A DNA stretch of 35,852 nt from IMG/VR virus record IMGVR_UViG_3300032288_002261, positions 1-35,852 of that record; one strand, 5' to 3'. The notes under the pieces were generated by a model. It did no database searches and was not told where the DNA came from. It saw only the letters and a program-made list of their open reading frames with translations. A program made the position numbers and the translations under genes. Below, one piece after another: positions 1-5,976 of the stretch. This DNA comes from a virus. Within the stretch, counting starts at the first letter, position 1. The number at the start of each line of letters is the position of its first letter.

Positions 1-123
1 TAAAAGACCAGGTAGGCACTACGTTTCCGATAATCATGTCGTTCATGTTCAATGAATCGCTGATTACCAGAGCGCGTAATGCGATGGCGCATCAATTTCT
101 GAAAACCGATGCAACTCACCTGA
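1..123. repeat. Left copy of 123-bp terminal direct repeat
   Basis: These 123 bases are identical to the last 123 bases of the window (35730-35852). A reading frame passes through both copies without a break. This is what a circular molecule or circularly permuted assembly looks like when it is linearised with an overlap. A true physical terminal repeat is possible, but the repeat lies inside a gene, which makes an assembly overlap more likely. Confidence 0.95.
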
Positions 124-659
124 TGTTCATTGATGCCGATATCCGCTTCAACCCTATGGATATACCGCCGATGATTGCCGCCAACAAGGACATTATCTGC
201 GGCATATACCCAAAGAAGGAAATCAACTGGCAGAGCGTTAAACGGGCTATGGATATGGGCATACCCGATGACCAGCTAAAACACCATACCGGCGCATGGG
301 TGGTGAACCTGGCTGGATACAAGGGAGAGGCTACGGTGCGCGTCGATCAGCCGGTAGAAATCTGGAACGGTGGTACTGGCTTCATGCTTATCAAGCGCGA
401 GGTATTCACAAAGCTGGCAAAGCACGTTCCAAGCTATACCAATGACGTTAATGACCTGTCCGGCAATATCAAAAAAGACATTATCAAGGAGTTTTTTACC
501 ACAAGCATAGAGGAAAGCACTAATCGCCTGTTGTCAGAGGACTATCACTTTTGCAATATCTGGCGACAGATCGGCGGCAAGGTATGGGCTGCACCGTGGT
601 GCAACCTGGCCCATGTCGGATCGTATGTGTTTGAAGGTCAACTGCTCAGGCATCAGTAA
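1..659 (+). CDS. Phage glycosyltransferase-like protein, 3' part (5' end lies at 35615)
   Basis: This is the body of a GT-A-like glycosyltransferase of a kind often found in phage genomes. The frame is open at base 1. Its real start is the ATG at 35615 on the other side of the circular junction, giving a protein of about 257 residues. The first methionine inside the window, at base 36, is internal. A DADIRF segment follows a stretch typical of GT-A nucleotide-sugar enzymes and is the likely metal-binding DXD site. An NGGTGFMLIKREVF segment resembles the acceptor-side region of these proteins. The stop codon touches the start of the next gene at 660. The sugar donor and the target (host surface, phage DNA or virion) cannot be told from sequence. 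A second, unrelated-looking glycosyltransferase lies at 25669-26400. Confidence 0.8.
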   Translation, partial: KDQVGTTFPIIMSFMFNESLITRARNAMAHQFLKTDATHLMFIDADIRFNPMDIPPMIAANKDIICGIYPKKEINWQSVKRAMDMGIPDDQLKHHTGAWVVNLAGYKGEATVRVDQPVEIWNGGTGFMLIKREVFTKLAKHVPSYTNDVNDLSGNIKKDIIKEFFTTSIEESTNRLLSEDYHFCNIWRQIGGKVWAAPWCNLAHVGSYVFEGQLLRHQ

Positions 660-1001
660 ATGAGTACCGCATCCAGCCGAGGCAAGCGCAACCGGCAAAG
701 AGGCCAAGAGGGAGAAAGGGAGGTATCCCAAATGCTCACAGAAGCCCTTGGAATCCCCGTTAAACGACTGCTAGGACAGGAACGCGATATGGGCGCGGAT
801 ATCCATACACCCCCCTACCGATGGGAGATAAAGCGCAGGAAACGCATAGGCTTGATTTATGACTGGCTGGATGAGGCTCAAAATAGCCTCCAGAACGCAT
901 CAGAACGGCCGCTGGTGGCATTTAGGGCAGATGGTAAGGGTTGGGTAGTGGCAATGCCCCTTGAAGAAGCTATACGGCTTATTAGGGACGAAATCAAATA
1001 A
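660..1001 (+). CDS. D14-like PD-(D/E)XK endonuclease / Holliday-junction-resolvase-like protein
   Basis: This 113-residue basic protein carries a compact PD-(D/E)XK nuclease signature. Asp47 lies in GADI and Glu56 and Lys58 form the E-x-K pair in a WEIKRRK segment. Acidic residues near 18-20 fit the N-terminal helix of this fold. The layout matches small phage nucleases of the T5 D14 type and Hjc-like resolvases, which cut branched DNA. The start codon follows the previous stop with no gap, so the two genes are probably translated together. Its place downstream of the YqaJ/RecT recombination genes across the junction suggests resolution of recombination or replication intermediates. The exact substrate is inferred. 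Confidence 0.75.
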   Translation: MSTASSRGKRNRQRGQEGEREVSQMLTEALGIPVKRLLGQERDMGADIHTPPYRWEIKRRKRIGLIYDWLDEAQNSLQNASERPLVAFRADGKGWVVAMPLEEAIRLIRDEIK

Positions 1002-1011
1002 GGAGAAAGTA

Positions 1012-1197
1012 ATGTATAAATCTATGAATGAAGTTAATGATTATAGCGATAGCCTGATAACGATACATAAAAACAGAAAAAAAGCACATGAAGCGATATT
1101 AAGAAAAGATTGGACGACTGCCTGCGATTGCTTTGATGTGATTATCCTCGCCGCCGATTTGGGGAAACTGTACTGCCTTCAGGAGTCAGCCAAATGA
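1012..1197 (+). CDS. Small phage protein of unknown function (61 aa)
   Basis: I chose the ATG at 1012 because AGGAG lies about six bases upstream. The frame could be extended to a TTG at 961, but that would overlap the preceding nuclease gene heavily. The product is Lys- and Asp-rich with a central helix and no recognisable domain. It ends in an ATGA overlap with the DUF3310 gene, so it belongs to the same translationally coupled block. Confidence 0.7.
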   Translation: MYKSMNEVNDYSDSLITIHKNRKKAHEAILRKDWTTACDCFDVIILAADLGKLYCLQESAK

Positions 1198-1448
1198 CCG
1201 CCAATCTCAAGCAGGTCGGCGGCACTCATTACATGGACCATCCCATCCAGCCGTGGGACGCGATCATCGCGTGGGATTGCGGATTTCTTGATGGCAACGT
1301 CATCAAGTACGTCGTCCGGTTCAGGGACAAAGGCGGCATTCAAGATCTGAAAAAAGCCCGGCACTATCTCGATAAATTGATCGAGGTATATGAGCAGCGC
1401 GAGGCCGATTACGAGCGTTACGAAGCCGTTAAACGGGAGGAGACATGA
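1194..1448 (+). CDS. DUF3310 protein (T7 gp1.7-like nucleotide kinase family)
   Basis: The 84-residue product has the DUF3310 pattern: a GGTHY segment near the N terminus, then HPIQPWD, then YVVRFRDKGG, and a helical tail beginning DLKKARHYLDKLIE. T7 gp1.7, which carries this domain, is a nucleotide kinase, so a role in phosphorylating deoxynucleotides for phage replication is plausible. The short length equals a single-domain version of the family. The start overlaps the previous stop in ATGA, and the next gene begins the same way at 1445. Confidence 0.85.
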   Translation: MTANLKQVGGTHYMDHPIQPWDAIIAWDCGFLDGNVIKYVVRFRDKGGIQDLKKARHYLDKLIEVYEQREADYERYEAVKREET

Positions 1449-1618
1449 AACGCCCTAAATTTACGGATGAGGCAAGGTGGCCGGTGGCTTATATCCCGAG
1501 TTCCGCGACGGACATTACAAAAACATTCGCCCGTATTAGGAAACAACTGGCAGAGCAGGCCGAGCAGGAAAAAGCTGTAGTGGCAGAGGCGCAGGTAAAG
1601 GTGAGGAGGATGAAATGA
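1445..1618 (+). CDS. Small coiled-coil phage protein (57 aa)
   Basis: The start forms an ATGA overlap with the DUF3310 stop, and a GGAGG-type ribosome-binding sequence (around 1436-1442) lies just upstream. The protein begins MKRPKFTDEARWPVAY and then has a strongly helical Glu/Gln/Ala/Lys-rich second half, probably a short coiled coil. Its stop overlaps the start of the Ala/Trp-repeat gene at 1615. No family is recognised. Confidence 0.7.
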   Translation: MKRPKFTDEARWPVAYIPSSATDITKTFARIRKQLAEQAEQEKAVVAEAQVKVRRMK

Positions 1619-2184
1619 TTACCACAACCCTGAACAAAATCCGTGAGCACGAGCCGTGTATTAATGGCTGGAAGAAACTGCTCGTCCATCTTGGCAAGAC
1701 AGAGGCCGATGATGAACCGCTGCCGTTCGCAATCATCCTTGAGTCTAATGGACTGGACGACGCGCTGTGGTGCTGTCGTGCTGCACCAGAGTATGACAAA
1801 GAGTGGCGACTATTTGCTGTGTGCTGTGCGAGGCAGGTGCAGCATCTTATGAAGGACAGCAGAAGCCTGAACGCGCTTGATGTAGTAGAGAGATTTGCAA
1901 ATGGACTTGCCACGGAAGATGAATTAAAAGCTGCGGGGGATGCTGCGGGGGATGCTGCGTGGGATGCTTCGTGGGATGCTGCGTGGGCTGCTGCGTGGTC
2001 TGCTACGAAAGCTGCGTGGGCTGCTGCGGGGGATGCTGCGTGGGCTGCTGCGTGGGATGCTGCGGATGCTGCTGCGTGGTCTGCTGCGAGGACTGCTGCG
2101 AGGACTGCTGCGTGGGATGCTGCGTGGGATGCTGCTAAAGAAAAGCAGAGTCGGGAATTTTTACGAATTGTAGAAGGGAAATGA
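1615..2184 (+). CDS. Ala/Trp-repeat protein, putative immunity-like (Imm-5-like) family
   Basis: The 189-residue product has an N-terminal domain of about 105 residues that matches a widespread phage and bacterial family. Its markers are a SNGLDDALWC segment, then LFAVCCARQV, then a FANGLATEDELKAA end. A low-complexity helical segment follows, about 70 residues of AAWDAAWAAA-type tetrapeptides encoded by a 12-bp DNA repeat. Proteins of this type are often labelled putative immunity proteins, which I recall only loosely. No activity is known to me. It lies in a run of coupled small genes four genes upstream of a secreted Rap1a-like protein. The tandem DNA repeat makes its length likely to vary between strains. 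Confidence 0.7.
   Translation: MITTTLNKIREHEPCINGWKKLLVHLGKTEADDEPLPFAIILESNGLDDALWCCRAAPEYDKEWRLFAVCCARQVQHLMKDSRSLNALDVVERFANGLATEDELKAAGDAAGDAAWDASWDAAWAAAWSATKAAWAAAGDAAWAAAWDAADAAAWSAARTAARTAAWDAAWDAAKEKQSREFLRIVEGK
1930..2136 (+). repeat. Tandem 12-bp coding repeat (GCTGCGTGGGAT-like)
   Basis: About 17 imperfect units of 12 bp with consensus GCTGCGTGGGAT encode Ala-Ala-Trp-Asp-like tetrapeptides inside the 1615-2184 gene. Variation is mainly TGG/GGG and GAT/GCT/TCT. Unit loss or gain keeps the frame. This is a coding minisatellite, not a CRISPR array, because there are no spacers. Confidence 0.9.
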
Positions 2185-2185
2185 A

Positions 2186-2410
2186 ATGATGTTAAAAGAA
2201 GCTTGGACTTTTGGGATAGGCGCATTGATAGTGTTTGCGGCGGCTGCAATAGGCTACTGGATTGGATTAACAGCCGGTATAAATGGGACGGTTGAGGTTT
2301 CGCAACGCGCTGCCATATTAGCGGGGGCCGCGAAGTGGACAAGCAATAAAGAGACAGGCGCGCCTGAGTTCGCGTGGGCGCAATGTAATGCTTTGGGGGT
2401 TACGCGATGA
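2186..2410 (+). CDS. Small single-pass membrane protein (74 aa)
   Basis: Two adjacent ATG codons at 2186 and 2189 follow a GAAGGGA ribosome-binding sequence at 2173-2179. The protein has one strong hydrophobic segment at about residues 8-30 and a short hydrophilic tail. It is the first of several tiny membrane proteins in this block. The stop overlaps the next start in ATGA. No family is recognised. Confidence 0.65.
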   Translation: MMLKEAWTFGIGALIVFAAAAIGYWIGLTAGINGTVEVSQRAAILAGAAKWTSNKETGAPEFAWAQCNALGVTR

Positions 2411-2565
2411 ATTTCAACTACACCGAAAAACAATACCAATCCGCGCTAGCCAGGAACCGTCAGGCATCCCAAGACAGACTTGTCATTGCGCTTGCTGTTG
2501 CCGCCCTGTTCGGTGTGGCTTGCGGGATGGGATTGCTGGCGCTGATGCAATGGGTGATGGGATGA
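2407..2565 (+). CDS. Small membrane protein (52 aa)
   Basis: The start overlaps the previous stop (ATGA at 2407). The product has about 24 polar, basic residues followed by one strong hydrophobic stretch (residues about 25-48) rich in Ala, Leu and Gly. An N-in, C-out single span is likely. It ends in an ATGA overlap with the following gene, which supports it as a real member of the operon. Function is unknown. Confidence 0.65.
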   Translation: MNFNYTEKQYQSALARNRQASQDRLVIALAVAALFGVACGMGLLALMQWVMG

Positions 2566-2771
2566 CAAAAGACGAAGCCCTAAAGCTGGCGCTTGAGGCG
2601 CTGACGAGGAATGATTATCTTGGCTACCAGACAAACCTCAATGTCATCGCCGCTATCAAGGAAGCGTTAGAAGAACCACAGACCACGCACAGCGAGGGTT
2701 GTTACAAGTGGCATCATCAATGCGCGATTGCGGAGATTGAGAGAGTGAAACTACGTGAGAAAAACACATGA
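2562..2771 (+). CDS. Small conserved phage protein (MTKDEALKLALEALE-type), 69 aa
   Basis: Phage genomes commonly carry small proteins that begin MTKDEALKLALEAL and continue with an AIKEAL helix, as this one does. The second half contains a short Cys and His-rich segment (Cys, His, His, Cys around residues 47-53) that could bind metal. The ATG at 2562 overlaps the upstream stop, and the stop overlaps the Rap1a-like start at 2768. Function is unknown. Confidence 0.7.
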   Translation: MTKDEALKLALEALTRNDYLGYQTNLNVIAAIKEALEEPQTTHSEGCYKWHHQCAIAEIERVKLREKNT

Positions 2772-3094
2772 AACTCATAGCGGTTGCATTGTTTGTTTTC
2801 TGTTCATCGGTTAATGCGGCGTCGTTTTATACGGGCAATGACTTGCTACGCTTCATGCAATCGGGGGTCGAAATTAACCGCGTGATAGCCTTATCTTATG
2901 TGATGGGCGCGGTTGATATGGGTAATAAGGTGCATTTTTGCCCGTCTACGCAGGTCACAGGTGGTCAGGTACAAGATATCGTCAAGCAGTACTTGGAGCA
3001 GAACCCGAGTATCCGGCATGAAGTTGCGGATATTATTTTAATAGGTTTGTTTAAACAACTCTGGCCCTGCCCTGCTCGCGGAACCGCAATGTGA
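2768..3094 (+). CDS. Secreted Rap1a/Tai-family immunity-like protein
   Basis: The 108-residue product starts with a typical signal peptide: Lys2, a hydrophobic core to residue 12, and a likely cleavage after VNA at about residue 17. The mature part matches the Rap1a/Tai fold. It has GNDLL, then a helix with YVMGAVD, Cys58 in a FCP segment, a Gln-rich helix leading to VKQYLEQNP, and Cys101 in WPCP. The two cysteines could form the family's disulphide. Rap1a and Tai proteins sit in the periplasm and neutralise type VI secretion peptidoglycan amidases. In a phage this may shield the infected cell, or modulate its own lysis or superinfection, which is inference. It is coupled on both sides (ATGA at 2768, GTGA at 3091). 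Confidence 0.8.
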   Translation: MKLIAVALFVFCSSVNAASFYTGNDLLRFMQSGVEINRVIALSYVMGAVDMGNKVHFCPSTQVTGGQVQDIVKQYLEQNPSIRHEVADIILIGLFKQLWPCPARGTAM

Positions 3095-3324
3095 AGCACA
3101 ACATAGACTATAAAAAGCAATGGGCAAACGTCGGTGATCTGGTGGCGATATACCCATATAGCGGCGAGCCATTTATTGACGAGGTTAAAAAAGTGGTGAA
3201 AAACAAGTACAAGCGCATTAGCTACATAGTGCAGGGACGGGGGAAACAAGTTATGGCAGAGGAATTATTCCCCGGCCCATTGCAGGATAAATTGAAGATA
3301 CCTTATAGGAAAAAAAGAAAATGA
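3091..3324 (+). CDS. Small basic protein of unknown function (77 aa, GTG start)
   Basis: The start is GTG, overlapping the Rap1a-like stop in GTGA at 3091. The product is Lys-rich (a KKVVKNKYKR core and an RKKRK tail) and looks like a small beta-rich domain near residues 15-60. The basic tail would suit nucleic-acid or membrane contact. It is coupled to the next gene by ATGA at 3321. No family is recognised. Confidence 0.6.
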   Translation: MKHNIDYKKQWANVGDLVAIYPYSGEPFIDEVKKVVKNKYKRISYIVQGRGKQVMAEELFPGPLQDKLKIPYRKKRK

Positions 3325-3425
3325 CACTAGAAGAATCCGCGTGGGTATTTCTTGCCGTGGTGCTTGCCGTTGTAATACTGACCGCAGTACTCTGCATAAA
3401 AGAGGAGGGGAGGAAACATGGATGA
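3321..3425 (+). CDS. Micro-membrane protein (34 aa)
   Basis: The start overlaps the previous stop (ATGA). A short acidic N terminus precedes one hydrophobic span (residues about 8-26), followed by a charged tail KEEGRKHG. Although only 34 codons long, it is tightly coupled on both sides, so I keep it as a gene. It carries the ribosome-binding sequence of the next gene (AGGAGGGGAGG, 3401-3413). Confidence 0.5.
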   Translation: MTLEESAWVFLAVVLAVVILTAVLCIKEEGRKHG

Positions 3426-3552
3426 CGAAACGTGGGAGATGGTGAAGCGGCACAAAGACGCGGCGCATTCTGAAGGGTACTTAACCGGAGTTATTCATAC
3501 CGTACTTGCCACCCTTGTCGTTGGATTTATTTTTTACAAAGCATTTTGGTAA
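3418..3552 (+). CDS. Small C-terminally anchored membrane protein (44 aa)
   Basis: The ATG at 3418 follows a very strong purine-rich ribosome-binding sequence. The first 22 residues are polar and charged. Residues about 23-42 form a hydrophobic span (a VIHTVLATLVVGFIFY segment). The stop overlaps the next start (TAATG at 3550-3554). Function is unknown. Confidence 0.6.
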   Translation: MDDETWEMVKRHKDAAHSEGYLTGVIHTVLATLVVGFIFYKAFW

Positions 3553-3695
3553 TGGGTAGACCAGTCAATAACAACCCGCTATGCAATACCTGCCAGATGC
3601 GAAAAGCCATAAAACGGGTACGCACTATCAAGGGTTTTATCCGCTGGAAATGTCAACATTGCATTGATGTAATTAAAAACAGGAGCAAGACATGA
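3552..3695 (+). CDS. Small zinc-ribbon-like protein (47 aa)
   Basis: The product is very basic and contains two CxxC pairs: Cys11 and Cys14, then Cys34 and Cys37. Together these suit a single zinc ribbon or treble clef. A basic linker (MRKAIKRVRTIKG) lies between the pairs, consistent with nucleic-acid binding. The start overlaps the preceding stop and the stop overlaps the next ATG at 3692. The function is inferred only from the cysteine pattern. Confidence 0.65.
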   Translation: MGRPVNNNPLCNTCQMRKAIKRVRTIKGFIRWKCQHCIDVIKNRSKT

Positions 3696-3934
3696 AAATA
3701 GAACACGATCAACTAACTAATAAACATGAAATAGCCGTATTTGATGACCCTAGAAACATAACAATAGGATTCGGCAGAGTTATTTGGGCAGAAGCAACCA
3801 TGCCTCGACACAAAGCAGAACTTCCCGCCGGATGGGTGTTGCCTGGTGGGGATCGCACTAACGATCATAGCGAGGCAATGCGGGTTGCCGAATGGATTTC
3901 AGAACAAGAAAAACTCAGCAGGAGGAAATTTTGA
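3692..3934 (+). CDS. Phage protein of unknown function (80 aa)
   Basis: The start is set by an ATGA overlap with the zinc-ribbon gene and an AGGAGC sequence upstream. The protein has a short beta-rich N-terminal half, a GWVLPGGDRT segment and a helical C terminus. I do not recognise a family. The stop overlaps the TTG start of the next gene. Confidence 0.6.
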   Translation: MKIEHDQLTNKHEIAVFDDPRNITIGFGRVIWAEATMPRHKAELPAGWVLPGGDRTNDHSEAMRVAEWISEQEKLSRRKF

Positions 3935-4104
3935 GTTCCAGTAAAAAAAACAAGTTGCAATACAACAAACCAAAAAACCCAATTCCAAGTGAGTGGAGTT
4001 ATAGGTCGAAAGATACGTTTAAACCGATAACCTATAAAATGATTTCACCAGAAATTCAAGCGAGAATTGACGAAATCAGGTCAATTCCAAGCCTAAGAAA
4101 ATAA
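3931..4104 (+). CDS. Small basic protein (57 aa, TTG start), last gene of the rightward arm
   Basis: I chose the TTG at 3931 because GGAGG lies six bases upstream (3921-3925) and the codon overlaps the previous stop (TTGA), the same coupling used throughout this block. The product is basic in its first half and has a helix near its end (a SPEIQARIDEIRSIPSL segment). It is the last gene before the convergent leftward arm. No family is recognised. Confidence 0.55.
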   Translation: MSSSKKNKLQYNKPKNPIPSEWSYRSKDTFKPITYKMISPEIQARIDEIRSIPSLRK

Positions 4105-4143
4105 TCGCACTTAATTTGTCATTGCATAAATTGTTGACACTTT
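4105..4143. other. Convergent intergenic junction of the two arms
   Basis: Only 39 bp separate the end of the rightward arm from the end of the leftward arm. A weak inverted repeat (TGTCA at 4117-4121, TGACA at 4135-4139) is followed by a short T run at 4141-4145 on the plus strand. It could help to terminate rightward transcription, but it is too weak to call a terminator with confidence. Confidence 0.3.
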
Positions 4144-4377
4144 TTAACGGCAACCCCATCGCCTACGGGCAGCTTTACCTCTAGGCCCATTCCAGCTTTT
4201 TGATCTGGCACAAAATGATTTATGCCTGGGGTTTTTAGTATCTTTTGTTGGCGCTTGAAGGTTGCTTCCGGCAGCATTGGCTTTACGCCTTCCCTTTGCT
4301 GTCAGGCCAGCCCCTTGACTTACGGGCAATTTTTCACCCCTACCAACAGAAAGGTTGGGGAATTTTTTTCTAGCCAC
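4144..4377 (-). CDS. Conserved small phage protein, KSFCAR...RRRWGC type (DUF6321-like)
   Basis: The 77-residue, very basic product has the sequence features of a small phage family I associate with DUF6321: AKGR, then APTKDTKNPRHKSFCAR, then a C-terminal RRRWGC with paired cysteines. I start it at the GTG at 4377, where the codon overlaps the stop of the upstream gene (GTGGCTAG). An upstream TTG in the same frame would add residues encoded out of frame by the neighbouring gene, so I reject it. The role is unknown. It is the last gene of the leftward arm, directly downstream of the lysis genes. Confidence 0.7.
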   Translation of the reverse strand: MARKKFPNLSVGRGEKLPVSQGAGLTAKGRRKANAAGSNLQAPTKDTKNPRHKSFCARSKSWNGPRGKAARRRWGCR

Positions 4378-4519
4378 GGCTAACTGTCCTTGCCTTTGCG
4401 GTCTTTGCCGATTTACGGAATGCCGCAGCAGTCGGATAGCCTTTTTGCCCAGGCTTCTTGGCAGGTAGTCCAAGTTCCCTGCGCCGGTTGATGTTGTAGT
4501 ACAACCCTTTTTTATCCAT
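4370..4519 (-). CDS. Small conserved basic phage protein (MDKKGLYYNI type), 49 aa
   Basis: The ATG at 4519 lies inside the end of the endolysin gene. The product begins MDKKGLYYNINRRREL and continues with a KPGQKGYPTAAAF segment and a Lys/Ala-rich tail. This pattern is found in small phage proteins that often sit next to the KSFCAR-type protein, as here. The stop overlaps the next gene by eight bases. Function is unknown. Confidence 0.7.
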   Translation of the reverse strand: MDKKGLYYNINRRRELGLPAKKPGQKGYPTAAAFRKSAKTAKARTVSRG

Positions 4520-4940
4520 ACGCTCTAGCCCCTTTTTTATCAATTATCAATGCTTGGCGGCGGGGAATCGCACCCGCAATATTCGGTATTGAAATGTGCG
4601 TCCATGCGTCAAACTCTCGGATGATCTGGTCAAATTTCAGATCGGTTGCAACAATGGTTCTCACTACTTCATCCGGAGTCACCCCCGGAACTCTAAAGTC
4701 AGCCGCACAACCTACACGATGCTGGCTTGTATCCTTGCTTCCAACAGCGTCATTCACGGCTTTTGACCGGAATGCGCTGTTTACCATGATTGGCCTACCC
4801 TTGAGGACAGTTTTAACTTCCTCAAGAAACGATGCAAGGCGTTTAAGATTTTCAAGCTCTTTGTCATTAGGGACATTTTCCAGATTTCGATGATCGGTAT
4901 GGGTCAGTTCTGCAAGCGTGAAATGCTCTGTAAGGTTCAT
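4512..4940 (-). CDS. Endolysin, peptidase M15 (D-Ala-D-Ala carboxypeptidase-like)
   Basis: The 142-residue enzyme matches the M15 metallopeptidase domain used by many phages to cut peptide cross-links in peptidoglycan. The zinc ligands are His74 and Asp81 in SQHRVGCAADF and His115 in WTHIS. Glu109, six residues before His115, is the likely catalytic acid. Arg58 in SAFRSK is the conserved substrate-contacting residue. There is no signal peptide, so release needs a holin, and a 3TM holin gene lies directly upstream with an ATGA overlap. Confidence 0.92.
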   Translation of the reverse strand: MNLTEHFTLAELTHTDHRNLENVPNDKELENLKRLASFLEEVKTVLKGRPIMVNSAFRSKAVNDAVGSKDTSQHRVGCAADFRVPGVTPDEVVRTIVATDLKFDQIIREFDAWTHISIPNIAGAIPRRQALIIDKKGARAYG

Positions 4941-5335
4941 GGCTTTTTTCTCATATCCATGATTTTTTCAAGGGTTCTGCCGCCAAAATAAAACGACATT
5001 ATTAGCATCCCCCATTGACCAAGCAATTCCACATAATTGTTGTTCACTTCAAGATTCCACGCCGACATTAGGCCAAATGCCGTATAGGTGAAAAGTATAA
5101 AAACAAGCGCCAAAGGACGAATATTTTTTGACAACCAAGAGTCACTGCCCATGTCGGCTTTATGCCGCTCTGTCAGTTCATGCTGTTCTGCAACATCCGC
5201 ATTCAACTTTGCCAGTTCACCAGTTTGTTGCATCTCCAGCAGCTTAAGTTTGGCCTGTTCCGCCTGTGCCGGGTCAGGAAAGAACTTGTCAATCAACTTC
5301 CCGCCAATATCAAGAATCGCGCCTAGTGGAAACAT
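4937..5335 (-). CDS. Holin of the GTA-type 3TM family
   Basis: The 132-residue protein begins with an amphipathic segment (ILDIGGKLIDKFFPDP) and has a charged helical middle. Two hydrophobic spans follow, at about residues 72-92 and 105-122, with a basic end. The order, length and the SWLSKNIRPLALVFI segment match the family called holin of 3TMs for gene-transfer release. It would form the inner-membrane lesion that lets the M15 endolysin out. The start overlaps the upstream stop by one base (TAATG). Confidence 0.85.
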   Translation of the reverse strand: MFPLGAILDIGGKLIDKFFPDPAQAEQAKLKLLEMQQTGELAKLNADVAEQHELTERHKADMGSDSWLSKNIRPLALVFILFTYTAFGLMSAWNLEVNNNYVELLGQWGMLIMSFYFGGRTLEKIMDMRKKP

Positions 5336-5778
5336 TATTCAATCCTGAATTGTAGATTTTCATGTTTGGGATACTGCACTATGCGTTCCCCTTCAGGGCA
5401 CTTGTACTTGATTGTTGCAATAAGCGTTGCCATTCCCTTTTTTACCTTTTCGGGAACCGCTAGTTGATAGGTGAAAGTATCTATCTCGTGACTAGCGGGG
5501 CCGGAGAATTTGGTTGCGCTTGGAACTGCCTCATACACCATTCCAGAAGAATCACGAATAGCCGGAGTAAAACCCTCCACCGAACAATCGTCACGTTTCT
5601 TGATTCTTGCAACCATCACCGTAATGGGTTCACCTTTATGAGCAACGATCTTGAAATGCTCCGGTGTCCATTTGATAATTTCATGGTCAATCCAGCCAAA
5701 CTTATCCACCAGCGTATAAAGACCACCACTAGCCGCTACAGCCGCTGCAACGCTGGCTATGATCTTTCCTGCATCCAT
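5335..5778 (-). CDS. Membrane-anchored lysis-cassette protein of unknown function (147 aa)
   Basis: I place the start at the ATG at 5778, eight bases after the stop of the upstream gene. A longer frame from a TTG at 5829 would run through that gene. Residues about 5-25 form an N-terminal signal-anchor (IIASVAAAVAASGGLY), followed by a roughly 120-residue soluble domain rich in beta strands with two cysteines. It may be periplasmic. Position suggests a lysis accessory role, but it does not look like a known spanin, as no lipobox or long coiled coil is visible. Confidence 0.65.
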   Translation of the reverse strand: MDAGKIIASVAAAVAASGGLYTLVDKFGWIDHEIIKWTPEHFKIVAHKGEPITVMVARIKKRDDCSVEGFTPAIRDSSGMVYEAVPSATKFSGPASHEIDTFTYQLAVPEKVKKGMATLIATIKYKCPEGERIVQYPKHENLQFRIE

Positions 5779-5785
5779 CTTTAAT

Positions 5786-5956
5786 CTACTTGCTCCCAGG
5801 ATCAGCGCGTCCGGCAGCACCAAGACCAAGAGCAGCAGCTACACCTTGAGCAAGCTGTTGGTATTGCGGAGGAATCATGGGAGAAACCACCATAAAGACA
5901 ATTCCAAGCCCCGCCAGCGTTGAGGGTTCGCCAAAGCGTTTTCTAAGCCATCCCAT
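5786..5956 (-). CDS. Small holin-like membrane protein (56 aa)
   Basis: The ATG at 5956 follows a near-perfect AAAGGAGG ribosome-binding sequence. The protein has a basic start (MGWLRKRFGEPST), a hydrophobic span at about residues 14-28, and a second Ala/Gly-rich hydrophobic segment at residues 36-50. Proteins with this exact plan are common next to phage lysis genes and are often annotated as holin-like. It lies in the lysis cassette. Confidence 0.7.
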   Translation of the reverse strand: MGWLRKRFGEPSTLAGLGIVFMVVSPMIPPQYQQLAQGVAAALGLGAAGRADPGSK

Positions 5957-5976
5957 GATTGCCTCCTTTGTAATGA

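Noticed and set aside
36-659. Glycosyltransferase starting at the ATG at base 36
   Set aside because: The frame is open from base 1 and continues from a well-supported ATG at 35615 across the circular junction.
1930-2136. CRISPR-like repetition
   Set aside because: Units are contiguous 12-mers without spacers and are in frame in a gene. The same applies to 13162-13249.
1536-2342. Long antisense frame of 268 codons opposite the Ala/Trp-repeat gene
   Set aside because: It is a shadow of the 12-bp coding repeat, which leaves several frames open. The sense gene has family motifs and coupled starts.
4134-4139. TTGACA on the plus strand at the convergent junction
   Set aside because: No gene on the plus strand lies downstream and no -10 follows. 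It belongs to a weak inverted repeat.
4144-4473. TTG-started 109-codon version of the KSFCAR-type gene
   Set aside because: The extra N-terminal part is out-of-frame sequence of the MDKKGLYY-type gene, and a GTG at 4377 gives the family-like start.
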